From positions 101,743-165,742 of the forward strand of contig JAAUZJ010000014.1 in NCBI GenBank assembly GCA_014804695.1: DNA of 64,000 nucleotides. Direction: 5' to 3'. This DNA is from Lachnospiraceae bacterium (GTDB lineage: Bacteria > Bacillota > Clostridia > Lachnospirales > Lachnospiraceae). A program made the translations under genes and the position numbers. This document shows, one piece after another, positions 53,207 to 61,601 of this stretch (position 1 is the first letter of the stretch; each line of letters opens with the position of its first letter). A model generated the notes under the pieces. That model was not told the DNA's origin. It saw nothing but the letters and a program-made list of their open reading frames with translations, and did no database searches.

Positions 53207-55207
53207 ATGGATAAAAAAAAGCACCTATACATAGCCATAATAATTGCTGTATCACTTGTTATAGAACTTGTATTATGTAATTTTTCGGCATGGAAAAGTT
53301 TATTCTACAAAGAGCAGTTCACATTTACGGACATAACCATAGAAGGCGCCGACGAAACTTACGAAGGCTCCGGTGAATACGTTATATCTTCCGATAACCC
53401 CACACTTCACATCGTAAACGTGGACAAAGAATTACACAACCTTTTCTTAGGAATAAATTTTGCCGAAGATACCGCTGTATATTACACCATAAGTCTTACG
53501 GATGAGGGTAATTATTATCCTTATGCCCTGCCCGAACAGACTATAGTATCCGGCATTGAGAAAAGTCATTATACTAATATTTACTCTTCAGGTAAAGTAA
53601 AAAGCATAGATGTAATGTTTTCACTTTCCGCAGGCAATGTCTTTACGCTTGGGGAAATGCGCGGCAATGTACATATACCGTTTATGTTCAACATTTGGCG
53701 CTTTCTTTTTATTTTGTGCGTACTTCTTTTATTACATAAGGCAGTATCTGCCAATCAATGGCAAGAAGTTATCTGTAACGGCACTAAAAAGCAGTTTATG
53801 ACTACTGCTGCCGTTATAATTTTACTCATGGGAATAGCATGGGCATTGGTGCATGTTAATCCTATATGCATCGTTTCTCCCTGGCCGCACCATAAGCAGT
53901 ATCAGGAGCTTGTAGAGGTTATGGCGAAAGGGCATTTCTATCTTGATACCGAACCCTCTAATGAGCTTATGAATGTAGAAAATCCTTATGATACAATTTA
54001 TCTACAGGCTAACGGCATTGATTATCTTGCGGACTATGCTTACTACGATGGAAAATATTATGTGTATTTCGGCGTGGTTCCGGAGCTTTTGCTGTATTTT
54101 CCTTTTTACATGCTGACCGGTCATCACCTGCCTAATTACATCGCAGTATTCATATTTTACTGTAGTTTCATTCTGGCGGTTTTTGCACTTTATAGGGAAA
54201 TAATAAAAAGATGGTTCGTGCACACGCCGTACTTTATTTATTTAATGACCTGCGTACTTACGGTATTATGTGGCAATTATTTATTCGTTATCGCACGCCC
54301 GGATTTATATGACACCCCCATTATGGCAGCCAATATGTTTACGGTGTGCGGGCTGTTTTGCTGGATTAAGGGAAAATATTCGGAATCATTAAAAATCAGA
54401 AGATTATGCTACTTCTTGGGCTCACTGAGCATGGCTCTGGTTGCGGGCTGCCGTCCGCAAATGCTTCTGTTTTCCTTGCTGGCGCTGCCGCTGTTTTGGA
54501 AGAATATTAAAGACGGTGTAAAAATTGACATTCTTGCTTTGGGCATTCCATACATTATCATCGCCGCCGGAATCATGTACTACAATGCCGCCCGCTTTGG
54601 CTCCGTCTTCGACTTCGGCGCCACATACAGTCTTACCAGTAACGATATGACCAGACGCAGCTTTAATCTGCATCAGGCATTGCTGGGATTATGGCATTAC
54701 TTTTTCCGTCCCCCGGTTATTTCAAGTGATTTTCCATTCCTGCAGGGAGTGCAGATTTCTTCAAACTCATATATGGGAAAATTAAATTCGGAATATACAT
54801 ACGGTGGAATTCTGGCATGCAATGCCTTTTTATGGATTTTACTATATATTAACCGTGCGAAGAATTTGTTAAAAGAAAGAGGCGTATACGTTTTTTCGTT
54901 ATTAAGTATTGCAATTTCCGTGACTTTAAGTATCGTGGATGTAACCGGCGCAGGTATTCTGCAAAGATATATGGTAGATATGATATGGGGAATCTGGTTA
55001 GGCGGAGTACTCATTTGGTTTGCATGTGCTGAACAGGCGGTCAAATGCGGCAAATTTAAAAACCTGATGCTGTTTCTGACAGCGGTTTGTTTAATGCAGG
55101 CGGTATATGGCTTCGGCGTGGTGCTTGGCAATGGGGATTTAAGCGTCAATGTCAGAACGTCAAATCCCAGACTGTATTATTATTTATGTGAGCTTTTTAG
55201 ATTATAA
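53207..55207 (+). CDS. Polytopic membrane protein, possible GT-C transferase
   Basis: A 666-residue protein. One N-terminal membrane segment, an outer domain of about 130 residues, then 10 or more segments. ANGIDYLADYAYYDGKYYVYFGVVPELLLYFPFY is a recurrent block in membrane glycan proteins of Lachnospiraceae-like genomes, with acidic residues where GT-C enzymes bind their donor. AGAGGT precedes the ATG. It is transcribed away from the main locus but shares the promoter region with the GT39-like gene, so the two may be co-regulated. Substrate unknown. Confidence 0.6.
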   Translation: MDKKKHLYIAIIIAVSLVIELVLCNFSAWKSLFYKEQFTFTDITIEGADETYEGSGEYVISSDNPTLHIVNVDKELHNLFLGINFAEDTAVYYTISLTDEGNYYPYALPEQTIVSGIEKSHYTNIYSSGKVKSIDVMFSLSAGNVFTLGEMRGNVHIPFMFNIWRFLFILCVLLLLHKAVSANQWQEVICNGTKKQFMTTAAVIILLMGIAWALVHVNPICIVSPWPHHKQYQELVEVMAKGHFYLDTEPSNELMNVENPYDTIYLQANGIDYLADYAYYDGKYYVYFGVVPELLLYFPFYMLTGHHLPNYIAVFIFYCSFILAVFALYREIIKRWFVHTPYFIYLMTCVLTVLCGNYLFVIARPDLYDTPIMAANMFTVCGLFCWIKGKYSESLKIRRLCYFLGSLSMALVAGCRPQMLLFSLLALPLFWKNIKDGVKIDILALGIPYIIIAAGIMYYNAARFGSVFDFGATYSLTSNDMTRRSFNLHQALLGLWHYFFRPPVISSDFPFLQGVQISSNSYMGKLNSEYTYGGILACNAFLWILLYINRAKNLLKERGVYVFSLLSIAISVTLSIVDVTGAGILQRYMVDMIWGIWLGGVLIWFACAEQAVKCGKFKNLMLFLTAVCLMQAVYGFGVVLGNGDLSVNVRTSNPRLYYYLCELFRL

Positions 55208-55853
55208 ATTTGCTCGCATGTTTATAAACCTGTTTGATTTCTTTGGATGATAAATCCCATGAATTTAGTTCTTCTGAAATCAATTCAGGATATTTCTTGC
55301 TAATATCTTTCAAAGCGTTTCCTACCGATTTCCGCACATATTCACTTTCATCTTCTCTATGAGCAGATAATAACTGTATTGCTATTTGAGGATTATCCTT
55401 AAAATAAGGACGACTTGTCCATACTCTTAATCCCTCTGAAACAGCTCTTCGGACATTAGCACAATCGCTATTAAACCATTCTTCAATTAAAGGTAATGCT
55501 GCTTCATACCCAATAATCTTACAATGATTATCAAAAGCCATAGCTAAGATTTCCTGTACTTTCCAGCTATCATGCTGACTGACAGTATCTTTCATAAAGG
55601 ACAGTGCAGAAGTATTGTGATGTGCAGAATATCCTAAAAGAAAAACACCCACTTCCTGTATTTGAAAATTATCCGACTTATAAAGCTCAATCCCCATGTT
55701 AAAACAGTCCTCAAGAGAATGCGACTTATAATATTTCTCTGCTTCAGTTTTTACAAGTTTAAGACTATCTCTTTCAGGGATTAGTTCCGCTAAATAATGC
55801 ATATATTCATTCATTTGCCATATCTCCGTATTTTCCAGTTTGTATTTCGTCAT
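55197..55853 (-). CDS. AlkD-like DNA alkylation repair (HEAT-repeat) protein
   Basis: A 218-residue all-helical protein. HDSWKVQEILAMAFD and VRRAVSEGLRVWTSRPYFKDNP followed by VRKSVGNALKDISKKYPEL are the HEAT-like helices of the AlkC/AlkD family of alkylpurine glycosylases. It may excise alkylated bases. Its start overlaps the methyltransferase stop (ATGA), and its end overlaps the convergent membrane gene by 11 bases, so no terminator separates them. Confidence 0.8.
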   Translation of the reverse strand: MTKYKLENTEIWQMNEYMHYLAELIPERDSLKLVKTEAEKYYKSHSLEDCFNMGIELYKSDNFQIQEVGVFLLGYSAHHNTSALSFMKDTVSQHDSWKVQEILAMAFDNHCKIIGYEAALPLIEEWFNSDCANVRRAVSEGLRVWTSRPYFKDNPQIAIQLLSAHREDESEYVRKSVGNALKDISKKYPELISEELNSWDLSSKEIKQVYKHASKFII

Positions 55854-56467
55854 TTTACTTTCCTGGCAACAATTTTGTTTGACGCATGCAAATGTTTCGG
55901 CACATTTGGATGTTCATCTTCAAACACATACGATTTAAACTGCAATATTTCCCAATCAGAATACAACTCTTTGATTTCCTCATCTTTTGCCAGGCCAATT
56001 GCAAATGGCGCAATATCCTCAGATGCAGGTACAGTATCTGTAAATATTTGAATTATATGAATACCACCTATATTTGTATATTCTTTCGCGTTATGTATAA
56101 ATCTTTTCCACTCACTCTTCTCCACGAAATGTAATGTTCCAAAACAGGTAATCATATCATAACACTGTTCAAATTGATATGTAGTTAAATCTGCTACAAA
56201 TGCGTTTACCTGCACGTTGGATAATTCACATATATGTTTTAACTTCGCAATCCCATGTTCAGACAGATCAAACGCATCAACATGATGACCCTGCCTAGCT
56301 AAATATATGGCATTTTGACCCTCTCCGCACCCTACTTCCAATACCTTTGACGAATTGCCAATTAAGTGTTCAAATTCAGTAATGGTTGAATTAGGTTTAT
56401 TAGAAAATGTAATAGTATCGTATTCCTGATACGCTTTTTCCCAAAACGGAACTAAATTATCACTCAT
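55850..56467 (-). CDS. Class I SAM-dependent methyltransferase (TehB-like)
   Basis: A 205-residue Rossmann-type methyltransferase: motif I VLEVGCGEGQNA at about 40-51, acidic VDAFDLSEHG as motif II, and MITCFGTLHFV as motif IV. GGAGG precedes the ATG. It is co-translated with the AlkD-like gene. The substrate is unknown; a small-molecule detoxification role is likely. Confidence 0.88.
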   Translation of the reverse strand: MSDNLVPFWEKAYQEYDTITFSNKPNSTITEFEHLIGNSSKVLEVGCGEGQNAIYLARQGHHVDAFDLSEHGIAKLKHICELSNVQVNAFVADLTTYQFEQCYDMITCFGTLHFVEKSEWKRFIHNAKEYTNIGGIHIIQIFTDTVPASEDIAPFAIGLAKDEEIKELYSDWEILQFKSYVFEDEHPNVPKHLHASNKIVARKVK

Positions 56468-56615
56468 ATTTTTCCTCCATCAATTATCGATTTATATTTT
56501 GAATAGAATACCACAATCACGCTCATATTTCTATCACATTTTCATTAAATTTCCCCCAGAAAAAAACAGTAACAAATTTAAGCAGGGGAAGAACATTGTA
56601 AAAATGTTTGTGGCA

Positions 56616-56644
56616 TTGTTCCGGTTACAGATTCATGCCATAAT
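56616..56644 (+). promoter_or_regulatory. Probable promoter of the nucleotidyltransferase-like gene
   Basis: TTGTTC (56616-56621), 17 bases and CATAAT (56639-56644), with TG one base before the -10 box. It lies about 45 bases before the ATG at 56691. An ACATT/AATGT hairpin lies just upstream. Confidence 0.5.
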
Positions 56645-56690
56645 ATATGCAAGGTTAACCTAATAAAAACAAAGTGAGGAAAAATGATAT

Positions 56691-57722
56691 ATGAAAAATA
56701 ATGAATGGGTTACCCGATGGGTAATTGATACCATAAAGGAAAAGTATGCGGATGACATTGCGTTGGTCATCTCCCATACCACGTTGCGAATTAACGATAG
56801 TGAGCCGACTATAAGTTATTTTGTGCCGATCACAAATCGGGGAAATGAACTTGCACGCACTTTTATCTTAAATGGTGAAGGTTTTGATATATGGAGTATT
56901 TCCTGGGAACGTCTGGAGCAGTTTGCCGAACTTGAGGAATACAATATAACTGTGCTTGCAGACAGCGAAATCCTATATGCAAAGGATGATGAATGGGTAC
57001 ACCGTTTTGAAATGCTCAAATCCAAGCAGCGCAGCAATCTTGCAGATGCATCAAAGATGCGCACATGCGCATTAAAAGCATATGCTCAGGCAAAAGAATT
57101 GTATATGGAAATGCTCTTTGCCGGGAAAAGCGATATTCGCATGTTAAGCGGATATATATTAGATTATCTGGCACGCGCCATTGCTTTTAGTCATCACATT
57201 TATTTTAAAAAGGCTCAGACCGCACAACTTGAGGAATTGCAGCAATTAGATCAAAAGGGAAAAATGCCCGAAGGATTTTATGAACTGTATTTAAGCATAA
57301 TAAAAGAAAATGATGAGATAAAGCAAAAGGAAAAATGCCATAAAGTAATTCAGATTGTGCATGAATATTTGGAGAAAACTTATCCATACAATACACCTAA
57401 AGAACACAACTACCAAGATTTAGCTGACTGGTACGCAGAACTGTCTTATACGTGGCTCAGACTTCGTCACTATGCGGCAGCTGATGATTTTGTCAAGGTA
57501 TATATGTGGGGAATATTTCTGCAGAATGAACTTAACAGCGTATGTGAAGATTTTTGCCTTGAAAAGCCGGAACTTATGGAATGTTATGACTACAGGAATC
57601 TTGATGCATTTATCAGTCGTGCAGATGAATTAGAAAAATGGATACGCGGGAAAATTGCGGCAGGCGGCGGAATTATCCATGAATACAACAGTAAGGAAGA
57701 CTTTATAAATGAAAACACATAA
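56691..57722 (+). CDS. Uncharacterised protein with nucleotidyltransferase-like N-terminus
   Basis: A 343-residue soluble protein. The first 105 residues (WVIDTIKEKYADDIALVIS, then ISYFVPITNRGNELARTFIL) look like a nucleotidyltransferase fold, but the GS...DxD metal motif of active enzymes is not seen. The rest is helical (AYAQAKELYMEMLFAGKSD onward), resembling the HEPN-like or kanamycin nucleotidyltransferase C-domain. The 3' end overlaps the next ORF by 14 bases. Function unknown. Confidence 0.6.
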   Translation: MKNNEWVTRWVIDTIKEKYADDIALVISHTTLRINDSEPTISYFVPITNRGNELARTFILNGEGFDIWSISWERLEQFAELEEYNITVLADSEILYAKDDEWVHRFEMLKSKQRSNLADASKMRTCALKAYAQAKELYMEMLFAGKSDIRMLSGYILDYLARAIAFSHHIYFKKAQTAQLEELQQLDQKGKMPEGFYELYLSIIKENDEIKQKEKCHKVIQIVHEYLEKTYPYNTPKEHNYQDLADWYAELSYTWLRLRHYAAADDFVKVYMWGIFLQNELNSVCEDFCLEKPELMECYDYRNLDAFISRADELEKWIRGKIAAGGGIIHEYNSKEDFINENT

Positions 57723-57978
57723 GAATGCGCGGGATATTCTCCCAGACAGACTTTTAAGGGAATTGCAAGAGTATATATCCGGCGAAACCCTGTACATTCC
57801 CAAAGTACAGGAAAAGAAATCCTGGGGTGAAACGTCAGGGGCATGAAGTTATTACAAGCAACGTAATGGAGAAATACGCAAAAAATATGCAAACGGAAGT
57901 AAAATAGCTGATCTTTGTGATGAATACCATTTATCTTGTGAAACAGTACGCAAAATAATATATACGGAAAAACATTAA
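57709..57978 (+). pseudogene. CD3324/Mor-type HTH gene interrupted by an in-frame TGA
   Basis: The frame starting at 57709 reads MKTHKNARDILPDRLLRELQ, continues through SGETLYIPK and KSWGETSGA, stops at TGA (57844-57846), and then continues in the same frame as SYYKQRNGEIRKKYANGSKI to CETVRKIIYTEKH and TAA at 57976-57978. The joined 89 codons match the small CD3324-like family, with an N-terminal dimer part and a C-terminal HTH; an Arg codon is usual where TGA lies. The DNA-binding half is cut off, so the product is likely inactive. A TGA arising from CGA or AGA by one change would explain it. Confidence 0.75.
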
Positions 57979-58032
57979 TTATTACCCGTAATAAAATTCA
58001 TAAACTGTTCATTGTTGAGAACGTAAATTATT

Positions 58033-58081
58033 GGACCTGTTGACAAACTATTATAGAAAAAATGAGTTTGTCAACAGATCC
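58033..58081. terminator. Long stem terminator between convergent genes
   Basis: Arms 58033-58049 and 58065-58081 pair over 17 positions with one mismatch (core CTGTTGACAAACT). A TTTT run follows on the plus strand; it lies before the end of the hypothetical gene on the minus strand. Confidence 0.65.
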
Positions 58082-58101
58082 ATTTTATATGTTCAAACAC
58101 G

Positions 58102-59160
58102 TTATATGCTGCAATCCACACTCTTTCCAAAGCTGTTTACGATAGCTTTAGCACTTGAGATTTTTTTCTTCAGTTCATTCTCATCTCGGAAAGAACCCGT
58201 TATTCCTGTAATCGCCAGATATTTTTTATAAGCTTCATCAACCGCCTTCTGGTCCCGTAAATCCACTTCCCCGAATATGTCTGTTCTCAACGCTTCTATG
58301 GCTCCTTCGTTCGTTGCGGATATCCAACGGCCCCCTGTCTCTCTATTCACAATATTATGATATTTATCATTATCCCTGATAACGTCCTGCTTTTCATAAA
58401 ATGCCTGCTCCGCCAGTATATAGGTATCCAGATACGCTGTCATACTTTGCGTTACGACCTGGCTTTGCGCATATGTCAGATTTTCTTTCGCATATGTACT
58501 GACCACATTATAAGCAAGACCTAAAACTGCATAGTCCATATAATCCAGAGACCCGCCTGGTCCTATCAAGCTGTTCGCTTGTTTAATAACAGAACAACAT
58601 TCTTCATATTCTTCCTTAGTAAAACTTGCTCCTTCTATCCAATATAACGGATTGCCTACCGGGCTTGGATCCGAAAAAAGTGCATAACCCATAAAATCAT
58701 AGCTGCCCATTCTGATATGATAGAGTTTCGATCGTTCTTTTTTCAGAAATTCCTCTTCTTCCTCCATTGTGAGGGGCGTTATACAATAATCGAGTCCACG
58801 CGCTTCCTTTTCTGCTTTGTATTTTTCAACATATTCGTCACGATCTGTAATTCCCGTTGAAAAGAACATTTCCGAGGACGGCGTTCTGCCAGCAGCCTTT
58901 TCTTTTTCCCATATGCTTCTTATCTGGGCATCGGCTTCTTCTAACGAAATCTTTTTGTAAGATTCAGCGAATTCTTTAAATTTCCGCATTTCTTCTTCCG
59001 CTTCCATTAAAGAACGCTCTTGATAGTCAGGCTCATAGGGGTGTGCATGCTTACTATACTCATCATAATAATTGTAATAGGCATTAGTACGACTATAACC
59101 ATTATAATCATTTAGATATACTTGCGGATTGGAAAGAATACTGCTAACGTTTATTGACAT
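58102..59160 (-). CDS. Hypothetical protein, unknown family
   Basis: A 352-residue, charged, mainly helical protein without signal peptide or membrane segment. It begins SINVSSILSNPQVYLNDYNG with a Tyr- and Asn-rich stretch, followed by a Glu/Lys-rich helix region (about 48-135), and a more ordered C-terminal half (YMDYAVLGLAYNVVSTYAKE, ATNEGAIEALRTDIFGEVDL). AGGGG precedes the ATG. It is monocistronic, upstream of a terminator and downstream of the AgrC/LytTR pair in the same direction. I do not recognise a function. Confidence 0.7.
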   Translation of the reverse strand: MSINVSSILSNPQVYLNDYNGYSRTNAYYNYYDEYSKHAHPYEPDYQERSLMEAEEEMRKFKEFAESYKKISLEEADAQIRSIWEKEKAAGRTPSSEMFFSTGITDRDEYVEKYKAEKEARGLDYCITPLTMEEEEEFLKKERSKLYHIRMGSYDFMGYALFSDPSPVGNPLYWIEGASFTKEEYEECCSVIKQANSLIGPGGSLDYMDYAVLGLAYNVVSTYAKENLTYAQSQVVTQSMTAYLDTYILAEQAFYEKQDVIRDNDKYHNIVNRETGGRWISATNEGAIEALRTDIFGEVDLRDQKAVDEAYKKYLAITGITGSFRDENELKKKISSAKAIVNSFGKSVDCSI

Positions 59161-59246
59161 AATATCATCCCCTTTTTAACCCCATCATACCACTTTTTAA
59201 CCGAAAATTTCCCCATTTTCGAAATTGACATGAGTTTTCGCCGAAA

Positions 59247-60512
59247 TTAACACAGACTATTCAAATATAAGACAACATCCACCGCAAACAATTCATCATC
59301 ATATCGAATATCAATCATACCATGATTTTTCTCCACGATATCCTTAACGTTTTTCAGTCCAAATCCATGCTTTTCGCCGTCTTTTTTCGTTGAAAGCAGA
59401 CGGCCTTCTTTTTCAAGCAACTCTCCGCAATATCGATTCGCCACCTGAATATATAACACGCCCTTCTCCTCTTCCATCTGAAAACGCAGAAACTTCTCCT
59501 TCGTCTGTACTGCGGCTTCAATAGCATTATCCAGAAGATTTCCCATAATAACAGCCAATTCAAATGAATATTCATCCAGATTCCGTAAATTTCTGATTTC
59601 TATCTCTACATTCTGTAAAGCATCATTTGCTTTTTCCAGCATATAATTCAATATACCGTCTATTTCCCTATTACCGGAATATACATATTCTTTTTCATTT
59701 GTCATAGAGATTTCCATCTTCTCCAGATAACGCATCATTTCATCTTCTTCGTTCTGAGCCGTCAGCCTACGCAATTCCTGTATATGATGGCTCATATCGT
59801 GCCGCAGGGAACGGACTTTTGTCTGCGTCTGTTCAATGACCTCCAACTGATTGCTGTATATTTTTACCTGCTGCTCTAAAATTTCTTTTTCATGTAGTTT
59901 CTGATACATATCTATATAAGTATGATACAAATAAAATACGATGATATTTATGCTCAGCACACCAAGGCTTTCCCATATAAACAATCTTTTGTTTCCCAAT
60001 CCCGACAGTTCAAGCGCAAGCAGCATAACAATGCCAAGTAACGGTACCATTATAATCGTACCCAGACCTTTTATATATTCTCCCTTTGCCCGGTCCCCAA
60101 GTACCCGTTCTGCAGTCAATTCGCAGATCAAAATCAGCAAATCTGTCACAATTGAAAAAAACTGGGTTACAGGCTCTTCTAGTCTGCTGCCTACAAAAAG
60201 ATAATATGCAAAATAGTCACAGACCATATTAATACTGTATATCAGTATGGAAGCAAGTATCCTTTTACGATTGCTGCCCTCATATAGCAGCATAACTACA
60301 TAGAAACATATCAGATTAGTGATAAGATTGATGATCGGAGTATGAAAAATCAGAAAAACGCCAATCGTGATAATGTAGAAAAGAATATATCCTACGAACT
60401 CCAGATGCTTCTTCACACGAGGCACAGGGAAAAAGATTTTGATGAAACGCCAGTTAATGTATATACGGAAAAGATTTGTCATAGATTCCAAAATCATATT
60501 ACCAGGACTCAT
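59247..60512 (-). CDS. AgrC-like sensor histidine kinase (GHKL)
   Basis: About 421 residues. Five to six membrane segments fill the first 190 residues, then a coiled coil, the H-box SLRHDMSHHIQELRRL, the N-box GNLLDNAIEAAV and the G-box HGFGLKNVKDIVEKN of the HPK10/AgrC group, which sense peptides. The likely start is the ATG at 60512, which overlaps the regulator gene by 14 bases; a farther start at 60545 lacks a good site. No AgrD-like peptide or AgrB is encoded nearby. Confidence 0.88.
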   Translation of the reverse strand: MSPGNMILESMTNLFRIYINWRFIKIFFPVPRVKKHLEFVGYILFYIITIGVFLIFHTPIINLITNLICFYVVMLLYEGSNRKRILASILIYSINMVCDYFAYYLFVGSRLEEPVTQFFSIVTDLLILICELTAERVLGDRAKGEYIKGLGTIIMVPLLGIVMLLALELSGLGNKRLFIWESLGVLSINIIVFYLYHTYIDMYQKLHEKEILEQQVKIYSNQLEVIEQTQTKVRSLRHDMSHHIQELRRLTAQNEEDEMMRYLEKMEISMTNEKEYVYSGNREIDGILNYMLEKANDALQNVEIEIRNLRNLDEYSFELAVIMGNLLDNAIEAAVQTKEKFLRFQMEEEKGVLYIQVANRYCGELLEKEGRLLSTKKDGEKHGFGLKNVKDIVEKNHGMIDIRYDDELFAVDVVLYLNSLC

Positions 60513-61239
60513 TTTTACGTTCACGCTCCCTTTCTCTTTTGTCATAAATCATTCTTTCGCGCACCTTATTTTTATAAGGTCTGCTGATATTCAGAATTTT
60601 ATCGTTCATCATTTTGACGCGCTCATAGCTGTACTGTACAACACAATCCTGATTCACGATATAGGACTTATGAATCTGTATGAAATGCGGTGGCAGCTTA
60701 TGTAGAGTATCCTTTAGCTTTCCGTAAAATTCTTTTTCACCTTGAAATGTTACGATACACACTTTTTTATCGTCACTGTACAGAAAAAGAATTTCGTCGC
60801 AGAGTTGTCTGTAATACTCATTCCCAATTTGAAACTCAAAGAAAACATTCCGTCTCTCCATGCTTTTTATAAAGACGCGGAGTGCTCTTTTTACTGCATC
60901 GTAAGTAATAGGTTTTACGATAAAATCCATAGGCTGGAACCTAAAGAGCTGCATCGCATACCCGGTATGACAGGAAATATAAACGATAGAAGTTTTCCGG
61001 TCATCCAGTCTGTCCCGTATGTACTCTCCCGCATCGACTCCACTTCGTCCCGGAAACTCTATATCAAGAAAAAGCAGGTCGCAGGAATTTCCCGCATCCA
61101 AAAAAGCGCATAACTCCTCGCAGGAATACCATGTTTCCAAGACAAATTCCATATGTAACTCTTCCATGATTCTCCGGAGCATATCACTCAGTTCTTCGCA
61201 AAAGTTTTTATCGTCGTCGCAGATTCCAATATGATGCAT
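60499..61239 (-). CDS. LytTR-family response regulator (AgrA-like)
   Basis: About 246 residues. The receiver has Asp8-10 and the phospho-acceptor Asp59 (LLFLDIEFPG); the LytTR DNA-binding domain spans about 140-230 (EILFLYSDDKKVCIV, FIQIHKSYIVNQ). The tail RERERERKNESW is low-complexity. The ATG at 61239 is preferred over 61251 because GGGGG lies before it. It has a near-consensus promoter upstream and is co-transcribed with the AgrC-like kinase. Confidence 0.9.
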   Translation of the reverse strand: MHHIGICDDDKNFCEELSDMLRRIMEELHMEFVLETWYSCEELCAFLDAGNSCDLLFLDIEFPGRSGVDAGEYIRDRLDDRKTSIVYISCHTGYAMQLFRFQPMDFIVKPITYDAVKRALRVFIKSMERRNVFFEFQIGNEYYRQLCDEILFLYSDDKKVCIVTFQGEKEFYGKLKDTLHKLPPHFIQIHKSYIVNQDCVVQYSYERVKMMNDKILNISRPYKNKVRERMIYDKRERERERKNESW

Positions 61240-61281
61240 AGTTACCCCCATGTTTATTGCTTTCTATCTTTCAGCGCCTTC

Positions 61282-61310
61282 ATTATGACAAAATCTGTGG
61301 TGAGTGTCAA
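61282..61310 (-). promoter_or_regulatory. Sigma-A promoter of the LytTR/AgrC-like operon
   Basis: On the minus strand a perfect TTGACA (61310-61305), 17 bases and CATAAT (61287-61282), about 43 bases before the regulator start codon. Confidence 0.75.
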
Positions 61311-61424
61311 TAAAACTTAAAATAAATTGTTTGAAAATTTATCCAAATCAGTTGAATCGTATTACAATTATTGGTAAAATATATTTAATTATATTTGACT
61401 ATTTTTAGTATTTAAATATTCCAT

Positions 61425-61520
61425 GTTTTTACGTTCTAATGTTCTAGCGTTCCAATGTTTCAGCGTTCCAACATTCCAATGTTCAAACATTACAATATTC
61501 CAACACTCAAACACCAACAC
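61425..61520. repeat. Degenerate octanucleotide tandem array before the hybrid kinase gene
   Basis: Twelve consecutive 8-base units follow the pattern RTTCMAAY (examples GTTCTAGC, GTTCCAAT, ATTCCAAC, GTTCAAAC), in perfect 8-base register from 61425 to 61520. The spacer 61252-61601 holds the array, the LytTR operon promoter on its left and the kinase ribosome site on its right; no gene was seen in it. Confidence 0.75.
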
Positions 61521-61601
61521 AAACAAAACGAACAAGTTCTAAAATACTTATAAATCCGTCCATGAAAAATTTTTATCAACTTATTTAGTTGGAGGTTCAA
61601 T

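Noticed and set aside
58031..58231. Plus-strand frame overlapping the terminator and the 3' end of the hypothetical gene
   Set aside because: It crosses a strong hairpin and lies opposite a gene with a good start; the translation has no recognisable features.
59247..61239. Complete agr-type quorum-sensing locus
   Set aside because: Kinase and regulator are AgrC/AgrA-like, but no AgrB protease or AgrD-like peptide was found nearby.
61425..61520. Known LytTR binding sites
   Set aside because: AgrA-type sites are 9-bp direct repeats of the ACNGTTNNG kind at about 21-base intervals; the array here has another core and an 8-base period.
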